A DNA stretch of 20,929 bases from Smittium mucronatum (GCA_001953115.1 LSSL01005667.1:1-20929), one strand, 5' to 3'. Positions 6,846 through 18,181 are shown, numbered from the stretch's first letter. Numbers and translations are program-made. Notes: generated by a model not told the origin, from the sequence alone.

Positions 6846-8924
6846 ATGAGTCAAGCAAACCACATCCCTACTCTTGAGGAACTCAAAGACCTCAAACAAT
6901 GGGTGTATGATTTCTCTCCCTCTGCCAGTCCTGATGAAGGTCCGGTTAAGCGCAGCGTCATCTGCACAAATTCTTTAATCACAGAAACCCGTGATGGTTT
7001 AAACACCATCTTCCAAATTATCGAAAGTTCTGTAAAAAAAAACTCCTCCAAGAACCTATTTGGCCATAGAGAAGTTCTCAACAAAATCGTTGAAACAAAG
7101 AAAATCAAGAAAAACGTTCCAAACCAAAAAGAGCCCGCTATTGTCGAAAAAGAGTGGGTATACTATGAGCTAAGTGAGTACAAATGGCGCTCATACCAAG
7201 AAAGTTTCGATTACTCCCTGGCTTTAGGCTCTGGTCTGGCCAGTTTAGGCCTCTCCAAAAATGATCGATTGATGATTTATTCTCATACCTGCCCCGAATG
7301 GATGCTTCTATTTATTGCTTCCATGTCGCAGAGCTTTCAAGTCGCCACAAGTTACGATACTTTGAAATTAGAAGGTTTGCAGCACGGAATCTCCCAAACC
7401 AAATCGAGATGTCTTTTGTTACCTGTCGATAGATTATCGATTGCTTTGCAGATAGGTGATAGCAAACTATGCCCAGATTTAGATTCTATCATTTACTTTG
7501 GATCCTCTAAACCAAAAGAAGAACTAATTTCCTCCCTAAAATCTTCTTATAAAAACGTATTATCCTTGGATGAGCTGTATGAAATTGGAAATAATGCCGC
7601 AATATCGCCTAATCCCCCAAACTCTGAGGATGTAGCTGTTATCATGTACACTTCTGGAAGTACTGGCGAGCCCAAGGGCGTTGTAATCACTCACCGCAAC
7701 ATCTCTAGTATTTGTGGCGGCTTGGAAAGTGTTTTAGAAATATACACTAATGGAAATGATACTATATTGTGCTATCTGCCTCTTGCCCACGTTCTTGAAT
7801 TGATGGTCGAAGTTCTTGCTATTCACATGGGTCTATCTCTTGGCTATGGCTCTCCAAAAACTTTAACCAGTGACTCTGTTAGGAACTGCAAAGGAGATAT
7901 GCAAGAATTAAAGCCCTCTATTATGGTTGGTGTACCTCAAGTCTGGAACTCAGTTCGAGCTGGTATATTATCTGAATTAAAAAAACTCAGCTATCTCACA
8001 CAATCTATCTTTTATGGATGTGCCTATGGAATCGCCCCTACATTGAAAAGATTTGGAATCTCCACCTACTTGCTCGATAGCTTTATTTTCAAAAAAGTTA
8101 AAGCTGTGACTGGAGGAAATCTGAGATTTGCTATCACCGGTGGTGCACCATTACCAACCCAAGCCCAAGAACTTTTATCAACTGTTCTGTGCCCTATAAT
8201 TCAGGGGTATGGAATGACTGAAACTGGTGGGCTTGTGGCTGTTCAGCTTCCCAATAACTATACAGATGGGACTGTTGGTGGTTTAGTACCCTCCGTTGAG
8301 GTTAAATTGGTTGATGTAGAAGGAACACAATACAATGCCTCAAATAAAAGTGGTGAAGTCTTTGTTAGAGGTCCATCGATTTTCAAAGGTTATCTCGATA
8401 ACCCAGAAAAAACAAAGGAGGTATTAAGTTCCGATGGTTGGTTTAGAACGGGTGACATAGGTACTTTCCTTGAAAATGGAGAGCTTAAGCTTATCGATAG
8501 AATCAAGAACATTGTTAAACTCGCTAATGGTGAGTACATTGCTATTGAAAAGCTTGAATCGTTGTATAAGCTGTCTCTCTTTGTTGCGAACATTGTTGTT
8601 TCTGCAGATTCAACTCAAAATCAGCCGTTCGCAATCATATCTTTAAACATTCCTTACTTGACCAGATTTGCATCTCAAAACAAAATTGATTGCGACGACT
8701 TGACTGAATTGACCAAAAATAAATTCATTATAGATTCTATAAAGTCTGATTTGGAATCAGTTGCTGCCTCCAATGGATTGTCGAAACAGGAGCGAATATC
8801 CAAATTCCATATTGATCCAGAGCAGTGGACTTCTGAAAACGGGTTTTTAACAGCTGCCAACAAAATTAAAAGGCCTGTTATTAATGATCACTACAAAACC
8901 GTTATTCAAGGGTTCCACCAATAA
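6846..8924 (+). CDS. FAA1: Long-chain fatty acyl-CoA synthetase (long-chain fatty acid--CoA ligase), fungal Faa1/Faa4-Lcf1 family
   Basis: The 692-residue enzyme is expected to activate long-chain fatty acids with ATP and CoA to acyl-CoA, feeding lipid synthesis, beta-oxidation and protein acylation. It is full length for the family (yeast Faa1 is about 700). All adenylate-forming hallmarks are visible: the P-loop YTSGSTGEPKG (268-278), LPLAHVLE (311-318), TGGAPLP (431-437), GYGMTET (454-460), and the FACS signature from DGWFRTGDIG (530-539) through DRIKNIVKLANGEYIAIEKL (551-570). Near the C-terminus, TAANKIKR (669-676) places the A10-type catalytic lysine at K673. The segment at residues 72-114, ending in WVYYELSEYKW, and the N-terminal EGPVKRS are typical of fungal Faa proteins. 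There is no signal peptide, membrane helix or C-terminal PTS1 (ends GFHQ). The ATG is the first in frame, has A at -3, and the frame is intronless. In the signature, the usual DRKK is DRIK (Ile553). The symbol means the FAA1/FAA4-type orthologue; the exact paralogue cannot be told. Confidence 0.97.
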   Translation: MSQANHIPTLEELKDLKQWVYDFSPSASPDEGPVKRSVICTNSLITETRDGLNTIFQIIESSVKKNSSKNLFGHREVLNKIVETKKIKKNVPNQKEPAIVEKEWVYYELSEYKWRSYQESFDYSLALGSGLASLGLSKNDRLMIYSHTCPEWMLLFIASMSQSFQVATSYDTLKLEGLQHGISQTKSRCLLLPVDRLSIALQIGDSKLCPDLDSIIYFGSSKPKEELISSLKSSYKNVLSLDELYEIGNNAAISPNPPNSEDVAVIMYTSGSTGEPKGVVITHRNISSICGGLESVLEIYTNGNDTILCYLPLAHVLELMVEVLAIHMGLSLGYGSPKTLTSDSVRNCKGDMQELKPSIMVGVPQVWNSVRAGILSELKKLSYLTQSIFYGCAYGIAPTLKRFGISTYLLDSFIFKKVKAVTGGNLRFAITGGAPLPTQAQELLSTVLCPIIQGYGMTETGGLVAVQLPNNYTDGTVGGLVPSVEVKLVDVEGTQYNASNKSGEVFVRGPSIFKGYLDNPEKTKEVLSSDGWFRTGDIGTFLENGELKLIDRIKNIVKLANGEYIAIEKLESLYKLSLFVANIVVSADSTQNQPFAIISLNIPYLTRFASQNKIDCDDLTELTKNKFIIDSIKSDLESVAASNGLSKQERISKFHIDPEQWTSENGFLTAANKIKRPVINDHYKTVIQGFHQ

Positions 8925-9288
8925 TTATTATTTTAAATACACTTTTTATAAAAAAAATTCATCTCAAACTTTCAATCTTAAAAACAATTCATACATCCCC
9001 ATACTTCAATATATTTTTTTTCACATTTCCTGAATGATCTTATTCTTTGATATCATGCTTCTCTTTATACTTTTGTATTAAAGTTTCTTGTTTTCAAAGC
9101 AGAAATTTTTTCTCCCAAATGTTATAATTTTTCTTTAAAATTTTTACCAATTATTAATCTTGCAGCTGTGATCTTTAAAGAGGTTTTTTGGGTTACAATG
9201 TTTTTATTTTAACTGGAATTATTTCTATATCCATACCTTTAGCCAAAACTGAATTCACACGCCATAAAACTGAGAATAAAGTACTTGA
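8925..9288. other. 3' flank of the acyl-CoA synthetase gene
   Basis: AT-rich with T-runs. The first 80 bases (for example TTTTAAATAC and TTTTTATAAAAAAAATTC at 8931-8960) could hold the polyadenylation signals, but no clear AATAAA is present. Towards the end, plus frame 2 is open for about 49 codons from 9179 and includes KTENKVLDTEITIGAGAHI. It abuts the retrotransposon relic and may be part of it. No gene is supportable. Confidence 0.35.
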
Positions 9289-9844
9289 CACAGAAATCAC
9301 TATAGGCGCCGGTGCTCATATATAGCACCTGTTATATTACTTGCTGATGATGCAGTAATACAAAATTACCCACCCTGCAAATTAGGTGTTCCTGAAACAA
9401 TCGATCACTTACTTCTGAACAGCAAAAGATGGAAAAAAACAACGGAATTAGGTGATCGGCTGTTCATGCCTACGCCGATCAGGTCTGATATAAAAACAAA
9501 CTTTCTAATTTCAAAGAATATCAGCTGGTGATACTTGGGAAACTCATTGAAGGGGGAGTCTAAACACACTTTAACTCTTTCTGTTCCCAAATTTGCTTCC
9601 AATTCCTATTTTCATTTGTTAACCATGTCAACTGGCTTGTTTTCATTATTTTGCCCGATGATGTACAAATATTATTTTTTAAACTAAATATTATATAAAA
9701 AATGACATCTATTTTTTATCACCATCGGCCCTGAAGGGGTTGAGTTTGCTTCAAGCTGATACTTCTAATCGCAAATTTGTATTAGAGTCAGCAAAATTTC
9801 TGGCTGGATTCTTCGTGCGCAGAGCACCTAAGCATAAAGATTGA
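9289..9844 (+). pseudogene. Decayed C-terminal end of a non-LTR (LINE-like) retrotransposon reverse-transcriptase ORF
   Basis: Plus frame 1 runs from 9289 to TAA 9685-9687 (132 sense-length codons) with a single internal stop, TGA 9529-9531. It carries YPPCK (9367-9381), GVPETIDHLLL (9385-9417) and NSKRW (9418-9432). This fits the CxxC...H....C zinc knuckle that closes many non-LTR retrotransposon proteins (pattern C-x2-C-x7/9-PET..H-LLL.-C..W), with the first Cys now Tyr (TAC, 9367) and the last now Ser (AGC, 9421). Upstream, ILLADDAVI (9334-9360) resembles the reverse-transcriptase YADD box. Downstream, frame 2 at 9683-9844 continues with a family-like tail (SLLQADTSNRKFVLESAKFL). Stop, frameshift and lost ligands show it is dead. 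It lies in the same orientation as the synthetase gene, about 365 bp after its stop. The family call is by motif; the clade is unknown. Confidence 0.6.
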
Positions 9845-11486
9845 ATAATAATTGAGCCCCCTTAAACTAATTCACAAAAAACTCGGAGCTTATAATGTGG
9901 CAGCTGGTAGTTTTATGAATAAAATTGGGGTTTTTTCCTTTTATATAATTTTCTTTGGTTTTATATTAACTTTAAAATAAATTTTACGCGCATATATATT
10001 TATATGATTAAAATGGGTTTTGTACATTAAACTTTATTTTTTTGAAATAAATAAACCAAAAAATTATAAAAAATGTGATTAATTTTCGAATATCAGTAAA
10101 ATATACTATTAAGCTTGCTATCATTCTCATTGACTTTAATATAATTTCTTTTTCTGATTATAAATTAATAAATGTCGATGCCAAATTTAAAAATTTAAAA
10201 AAAATGTGCACATTTGTGTAAGTAAAATACAGCATTAAGTTGGCTTTTTTAAAAATTTTAATATAATATTTCTTGTTTTATTAAACCGATTTTTCGTAAA
10301 ACCCCTACTGTATTAAATTTTAATTAAATTTGCTTATATATATATCATACCTCTTACACATTTTTTATGAAAATGTTTTTAAAAAATAAAAGGTATAAAC
10401 ATTTACCCTATTTTCGGATAATCCAAATTCATGTATCCTCATATTTTATATGTGTGTAAGTGTGTTTTTCTATTATTTTTTAATTTTTTAGTTTTTTTTC
10501 TTTTTTGTATCACAGAATTTTTATTTTTAATAAATTTAATTTTTAAATATCAGTAACCTATTTATTTTAAGCTGAAATTCAAAAAATTAAAAATTAATAG
10601 ATTCTCCTTTTTGATAATTAGCATTAAATATAAAAAATAGATGCTTTGAATTTTTAAAGCCACTATAATTAATTTTATAACAATGTAGATAACTATATTA
10701 ACAAACTCCCATATAGGTTAATTCCATTATTTCATATAAATAAATTTTGATTTTAAAAAACTAATATTGGATTTAAAAACTTGATAAAATTTATTTCTCA
10801 ATTGATTTTGGAGAAAAAAATGTAAAAAATGATTTATAACACCAATAGATTTTTTTTTCTATAAAATAGTGTTGAAAAAACAGTAATAAAATCAAATATA
10901 AAAACAGAATTTAGGTATTTATTATTATAAAAATCAATTGAATATTATTTTGCCGATGTTTTTGTTTACTTATTTGGTTTCATCCATATTTTTATGTCTT
11001 TTGCTTCGAATCATAAAAAAAATGTTTTTTTTTTGGTTAATAGTAATTTTAACAAAAAAAAATTTTTATTTTTTATTTTCTCTGACTTTATTTTTTGAAA
11101 ATTAACATCTTTACCAAATTCTATGGATTGATAGGAAAACTATTTTAGGATATTTTAAAATATTAATTTTGAACTAAAAAACTAAAAGCTACAAAAAAAC
11201 TAATCTATATCTTTTAATTTTAGAAAATATAATTATTTTGTGGAAATAATTATATTTAATTGAATAAAAATTAATCTCATTTGAATAAAATATAGAAATT
11301 AATCTTTCTTTAAAGTTTAAATACTCCCACTTGAAAATTTTCTTTATTTCTTATTTTAAAAAAATTTATTTGTTAAAAAGCATAAAATTTGTATCAAATT
11401 ACAAATATTAGATCGAATATATATCAAAACTATTATTAAATTTACCCATATTCAAAGAAGATATATGTGTAGTATGTATGCATGAT
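9845..11486. other. AT-rich desert without supportable genes
   Basis: After the retrotransposon relic the G+C content falls sharply near 9950 and A- and T-runs dominate. No start-to-stop frame with credible composition, no RNA gene and no mobile element is visible. The hairpin at 11225-11257 is listed separately. Confidence 0.5.
11225..11257. repeat. Perfect 14-bp A/T inverted repeat with 5-nt loop
   Basis: AAATATAATTATTT (11225-11238) pairs exactly with AAATAATTATATTT (11244-11257) around the loop TGTGG. A pure A/T stem of this length is not rare in such DNA, so function is doubtful. Confidence 0.5.
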
Positions 11487-11533
11487 TAGCCTGATTTCAA
11501 TATTAGCCATCGCGTGGCACCAGGCGTAAGTAC
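11487..11533. other. Small GC-rich islet in the AT desert
   Basis: About 45 bp (including CCATCGCGTGGCACCAGGCG) are about half G+C, in DNA otherwise near one-fifth G+C. The ends GCCTG (11489-11493) and CAGGC (11521-11525) are complementary. GTAAGTA at 11526-11532 matches a 5' splice-site consensus. It lies about 90 bp before a dispersed repeat copy and may be part of the same relic. It is not a tRNA: no A-box or B-box can be placed. Confidence 0.35.
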
Positions 11534-11620
11534 CCTTTAATTCACAAAATTTATAGGGGAAACTAATAAATATTGATGATTTTTATTGCTATTCTTCTGT
11601 TTATAATTTAAATCCATAGA

Positions 11621-11718
11621 CTTGAACATATTCCCTCGAGTTATTGAGTTACTAGAGCGGCAGAGAGGAGTTGGGTGAAAAATTTTTGAAAAAAAGTTCA
11701 CTTTTTTCACTTTTTTTA
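11621..11718 (+). repeat. Dispersed repeat, copy A
   Basis: Aligned without gaps to 18099-18158, the first 60 bases match at 45 positions, and 10 of the 15 differences are transitions. Shared blocks include CTAGAG, GGAGTT and GGTGAAAA. After an extra stretch of about 15 bases in this copy, both continue with a CACTTTTTT-CACTTTTT doublet. The segment is richer in G than the surrounding desert. No frame is open across it. It probably belongs to a decayed interspersed element; its full extent and class cannot be seen from two copies. Confidence 0.65.
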
Positions 11719-14700
11719 ATTTTTTTAAATTAGTTTATGTACCTTTTTATTAACTTTGAAATAAATTTCCCGTAAAAAAAAAGAAAATTTTTTTATAGCA
11801 TTCAAGATTATTTCTTATTTTTAAATTACTTTATTTACAAAATAATACAAAATTTTTTTCTTTTTCACTTTCAGAAAAAAAAGCATAAGTTAAATGCAAA
11901 GAAATAATCTGAATTAATTGGGGAAGTTATATAAAATAAATCGATTTTATGGATATAATAATTATAAAACCAAAATACATCTCATCCAAATTCGATTTTA
12001 TATAAAATATTAGCAAAAAAATGTATTATTAATCATATTATTTTTTTACAAACTCAGTCATTAAATTGGAGCTATTTTCATAGATCGAAAATCACAGAAA
12101 ATAAACTCAAAAAAATGATTATTCGACTATATACAAACATATTCCATTAAATAGATAAAAATAATAAAATAACTTTCAGTAATCGAAAAATTAAATCATT
12201 CATTATAACTTTACATCTTTATTTCGTATTAAATTTGGGGGTTTTAAAAGTATTGCATTTAACATTCATTAACTCTTATATCATCAGTGGGCCATTTTTT
12301 ATCATTTTGAAAGACCAATATTTATACTTAATTTATTATCTCTTAAATAATCGACATTATACTGGTAAAATAATCGCAATTGACAAAATTTATTGTTAAT
12401 ATTTAATAAATATCAGAACTGTATACAAACTAGAGCTAAAATTTAAATAAATTGGAATTAAAAAATATAAGAAACTTATGTTATTTTTAATTTAGTTTTT
12501 TTTTGTAAATTTTCTTTATTATATATAAAAAAAATTTCATTTTATCTTTAATCTCATGCGCGAAGGTTTTAAAATTATTTATTAATAAATTTCAATTTAT
12601 TATATTTTTGATTATAACAAAAAAAAATCAAAAAGAAAAATTCATTTTTTAATTTATTTTCTCTTTTGGCTTAGGGAAAAAAAACACTCTAAACTTGATT
12701 AAATTAATTTAATATAACAATTATATATATATTCTTTTTTTGAACTATACCATATGGGCTATAAGCATTTTCTAATAAAACATAGGTTAATATTTTTTAT
12801 TTATTAAACGAAAAATATGACTGGTATTTTTTTAAAAAATCGATGGTTTTATCGAATAAATCAAGCGATTTTTATCTTTTAATTTTTTTACTAATGAATT
12901 TAATTGAAAGTTTTCGTAAAAAATGTTTAGTAATATTTTAATCTCAATAAATCTATTGGATGATAAAAAACTCTATGACGCTAAAGCTTAAATTTAATTT
13001 TCAAGAATTAAATAAATTAAAGTAAATTATCTTTAGTTTATACAACATAACTCAGTAGAAAAATATTCTTCATTAGAATAATCCCATTAAAGAAGATAGC
13101 CATGTTTAAAATATATTTAATCTTTTCAAATATTGTAATAGAAAGGTTTTGTTTTATTTTATGCTTTATTAGCTTTAATAAACTAATAATATATCAAAAA
13201 TTAATAATTATAAATCAAATTTGATAATCTATTTTGCATCATAGCTTTCAAAGGAGTTATTTTTTTTATAGTGATATAAATATTCAAACTATTGCATAAC
13301 TTATCTAAATATAAAATATGCTATAATAATAATATAGATTTTCAATGCTTGTTTAATATTTACTAGATATTCAATTCATTTTATAAATAGAAATTAATAA
13401 GAATAAAAGAATAGATTTAGTAGCTATCTAGTGATTTTTAGGAAGAAGATGTAAATTTATACGAACCAATCAAATTTATTTTCTTAATATTTTTAGTTGA
13501 CATGTTAGAATAAATAAATGGCTAACTCTTTCATTAGTTTTAGGCATTTTTTCATACTGCATTTATTATTTGATTTATATATAGTCACATTATTACTTTT
13601 TAACTTTTAGAATTATAATTAGTTTATTCCCAAATATCTTACCTCTTTTTTTCAACTTATAATAAAACTGCTTTCCATAATCTTTATTCCTGGTTCACCA
13701 AATATATTTTTATAATTAACCATCGATATGAAAATTTTAAATTTTAAAAGGTAGAGATAATAAATATAATAGGGAAAATTCGCTGATAAATTTACTTTTT
13801 TTATATTTTTGATTTTTTTTATGGGATATTTTTCTCAAGTAAATTTTTTTTTGAAAAATATAAAAGAAAAGCAGGTGCTAAAAATCATAGAACTTAATAT
13901 CTTTCTTATGCTTTATCAGCAACATATCTTGAGGGGAAATTTTAATGAGTTTATTCATTTTTACGTTTTTAACCATCTTAAAACCTAAAAAACCTCCATA
14001 ATTCATAACTAAACTAAATATTTAAAAAATAAACGGGTTTAGCTGGTGGCTAATCTGAATTACTATCACCGGGATTAAAAAATGAATTTTTTTTTATACA
14101 ACCCTTCATTTATTTGCTAAGATTTTATCCTATTATTTAAAGCTGCTAAATATACCGTAATACATTAAAATATTTTTTATTTATTATAATCTCCATTTTT
14201 CGCACAAAAATTTTATATTGGATTCTTTCCAAAAAAAACTAAATATTTTTCAATATAATATATAAAATAAAATAAAACATTTCTCATATTTTCTCACCTT
14301 TTTTTAATTATAATATTATTCGGATATTTTGGGTATTCAATTCAAAATTATAAGAACTTAATTAATCATTTTTACAATCAAAATTTATTTATTATTTCTC
14401 TATTTAATTAAAATTTATCTTTTTCTAGTATCATTTCCTTAAATAAAGTTTCGAAAATTTAAATGATACAAGTAATTAAAATTATATAATGGATAAACAT
14501 AATAATAAAGTTAATAAAGATAGTATAAAAGTTTAAATATTAATAATAATTAGATTTTAAATATTATAATACGTGATTTTCTAATATCAAAATCATTTAA
14601 AATTCTTGAATTTTAATATTATACAGTACTGAAGTCCAAATCAGCTCTATATAAAACCGAATTTTTATAAATCTGGAAAAAATATATCCAATTGTCTAAG

Positions 14701-17700
14701 AAAGGGTAAAATTACGAATTTTATGTATATTATTTTTTTTTCAATAATGATTTGTATCTACAATAAATGTTCAGTATAATTAGTTTTAGTATATTTGAGG
14801 AAATGTTCATTTCTATATGTATTAGGAGGGTTAAAATAATGATAATAAGTAAAGATGAAAAGGTAAACCTAGAGAATAAATCGATTTCTTAATTTTAATA
14901 ATTCGTTAAAAAATTGATTATCGTTATCAAAAAAATCACTAAATCCTAAAACTTTAAATTGAATATTTATTTATTTATTATATAAAGAACAAAAACACGA
15001 TGTCATTTTTTTTATTATAAATACTTCTTTAAGTAAGTTTCAGATTTTGGTGAATATATCATGAGTTTTTTAATCAAATAAATATGATAAAAAATATATT
15101 TCAAAAAATAAAATTTTAAAAATAATTGTAAAAATGAAGTGAATAAGCGAAGTTTTTTTTAAGCAATAAGTTTATTTCAGGTATTGCGAAACTGGGTTTT
15201 AAGTTAGAAATTTCGGATTTTATTTATATCATAATTTGAAATAATGGTCCAGCATTTTTATCCCGTAATTTTGATATTCAGTGAATCTGAACTAAAATAA
15301 AAAGGCTAAATCTTTACGTTTTTTTACGATAAAATATTATTATTTTTAATAAATGTATTAAAAAATATTTTATCCATAATTCTAAATGAATATACTATTT
15401 TCACAAAATTTAATGGAAATAAAAAAATATATTATATAATAAAATTATAAGAGGCCTCATAAAGCGCCAACTTATAATCTAAATTTTTGGATGTTAAAAA
15501 TAATATTTATTGTAGCTTTTTTTCTTCGGATTTTAACCTTTGAAATTTAAATATTTAAGTTTGATTATAAGCTAATAATTTATTTTTTTGTTTTAAATAA
15601 TCTAATCCAAATTAAATTAGAATAATTTTTCTTATTGCAGAATTTTTTTTTGGATGAATATAAATTTTTAGAAAAAATCAAGAAATAATTCGGACCCTGT
15701 AGACTTGAATAGACAAAAATTTCAAATTTATAGAATTTTAAAATAAATAAAGGGAAAATATTTATTAGGTATCACTACAAACAAGAGATAATATATCTAA
15801 AAGAATATCAGCGAAATATTTAGAAAAAAAATTCTTATAGAATTTAAAAAATATTTATCCTAAGGTTCAAAAATAATTTTTTAATCTATTTTATAGTTGA
15901 GGATAATTGATTTTTTTGTAATAATTATCAACAATGAAATTGATAAATTTTTGTTATTAAACATTAGTGGTAAAATTTCCCCCTAAAATATTGTATAAAC
16001 TTTTTTTTTAAAAGATTCAAAATTATGAATATGTGACAGAACCTTAATCAAGAGGGAATTATATAGTGTATCTTTTTTGAGCAAAAAATCCTAAACATTA
16101 TTTTTTATCCAATATTCCAGAAAATTATTTATAAAAAATAATTATGATGCACTAAACGTCATTCAAATTCTCAATTATTATTTTAGAAAAAAGAAAATGC
16201 CTTTTTATTTTGTTCAATAAAAACTCTGTATTTAATTTAAAAAATCCATTGGATAATTTTAATCTTATAATTGGCTAGTAAATGTTTTATGAAACAAAAT
16301 ACCCTCTTAATTAGTAGTCTCTCATATGGTAAATATTATTTAAGAGCAAGAGATTCTAAAAAAAATGAGTGATAAAGGGAAATAAAAAAATAATTTTTAT
16401 CAGTTGCTTTAGTTAGACAGTTTCATGATCGCCAAAGTATTTTATTAAAATATCTACATATTATTTTAATAGTTTATTATTTTTACTAATAAAACTTTTC
16501 AGATTCATCTTAATACAAAAAAATGGTTCATATTAGAATATAATTTTAGATTCAACACGCTGATACGACATTAAATAAATTTCATAAATATGATTATTGC
16601 TTAAATAGAAATAAAAATAATATTTTGATAATTATTTTTTAGTAAGTAATTTTAGTGATTCTGCCTTTTTTTCGACAAAAATATTCAAAAAATTATAATT
16701 TCAACCAAATTTTGGAAATATATTAGTCAAAATAAGTTTTTTTATTTATATTAAATTGTTTTGTTTTTTATATCACTTTTTATATTATATAAGAGACATA
16801 ACTTCATTTTTTTATATACAGTTTATTCGGATTTTTTTTAATTTGGCAATTAACCAATATTATACCATAATTTTGAGAAAAAAATAATCGTATTAAAACA
16901 ATGGGCCCTTATAATATAAATTTAGTCAAAAAACAGATTAATATTTTCCATGTTTATTTATATTGATACTAAAATGTCCCAATATTAAACTTTAGCTTAT
17001 TTGTAAAAAATTTAACTTTTATTGTTACACTTAAAAAACCTTATTTTGAATTCGAATTCATTAAATTGTAAAAAGATTTCTACACTGAAAAATTTCATAA
17101 GATTGTGATATTTTATTTTATGATTGTGCTAATTTAAAAAATTTTATGGATTAATTAGCTTAGCTAACTATTTTTATGAATTTTATACCATTTTTTTATT
17201 TTAACTTAAAAGAGGATATCCTTCAAATAATTATTATAATATAAGCTATATAAAAAAAATAATAATTAGGCTTTAAACGCAATTATATAGAAAAATACTT
17301 CTTTTTATTGGGATAAATCAGTTAATAAAAAAATAAAATAAAATAAAATTTAATTCTAGGTATTAGATAAAAAAGATTATTAAAAAAAATCGTAATATTA
17401 ATAAATTAAATGTAGGGGATCTGAAATATATTTCTAAGCAAATTAATTTTGTGAAATTTGGAAATTAGAATATAGATATAAAAATTGAAGGGGCTTTCAT
17501 CTTTAAATTATACTATATTTTAGAGTGAAAAAAAAAAAAGGAATATTTTTATTTTTATTTCTTCTTAAAACTCTTTTAAGGTTTATACATTTTTTTTCAA
17601 AATCATACTCCTTAATTTTCATAATTGATAAATTATCTAAAAATAAAATCTATAAAGTGATTTTTATTTAAAAAATAACTTCAACTAACGATGTTGATAT

Positions 17701-18098
17701 TCATCAGATTCGATTATTAAAACTAGATATTTATTTTAATTTTGTATAAATAAAGGAAAATATATATAACCAGAAATTATATAATGACTAAATATATATC
17801 TCCACCAAGAGAAATCATGGATATTTCATAGAATTTTACTCTATTTAATTCGAGTTTTTTAAATGATATCGGAGCTTTATTACTCTCTTCATATATTATA
17901 AATATATTAATTAAATATAAATTGAATTATTTTTTTATAAATTCAAATATTCTAAAAAAAATCCGATGATTTTACTATTTTTTTAATAAAAAAAAATATT
18001 TATTTTATTTTATACTTAAATTTGAGCGTTTAAAAGAAAAAATCAGTATTTAGTTTCATGTTTAACAATATTATAATTATTGATATAAAATGAAGGCT
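11719..18098. other. Long AT-rich desert without supportable genes
   Basis: More than 6 kb of extremely AT-rich sequence made of A- and T-runs and AT-alternations. No frame of 60 or more codons with a credible start lies on either strand. No rRNA, tRNA, LTR pair or transposase motif could be recognised. A short AAAAT tandem repeat lies at 17330-17349. Confidence 0.5.
17330..17349. repeat. Short tandem repeat, AAAAT x4
   Basis: Four exact copies of AAAAT in a row. An ordinary microsatellite for this composition. Confidence 0.7.
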
Positions 18099-18181
18099 TT
18101 TGAATCGATTCTCTTGAGGTATGGAGCTGCTAGAGTGGAAAAGGGGAGTTAGGTGAAAATTTTCCACTTTTTTCCACTTTT
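18099..18181 (+). repeat. Dispersed repeat, copy B
   Basis: Second copy of the repeat at 11621-11718, in the same orientation and 6.5 kb away. It lacks the roughly 15-base A/T stretch between GTGAAAATTTT and the CCACTTTTTTCCACTTTTT tail. The G/A and C/T pattern of differences fits slow decay by transitions. No coding frame crosses it. Confidence 0.65.

Noticed and set aside
6851..7108. 85-codon minus-strand ORF inside the synthetase gene
   Set aside because: It lies antisense to a well-supported coding sequence, and its length follows from the codon use of the real gene.
8390..8863. Two minus-strand ORFs (8390-8593, 8675-8863) inside the synthetase gene
   Set aside because: Both are antisense shadows of conserved coding sequence, without motifs of their own.
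9405..9602. 65-codon minus-strand ORF over the LINE relic
   Set aside because: The plus strand of the same bases carries the recognisable zinc knuckle, so the minus frame is its shadow.
11519..11532. Possible intron donor GTAAGTA
   Set aside because: No open exon lies upstream and no matching acceptor with an exon lies downstream, so it was not called as an intron.
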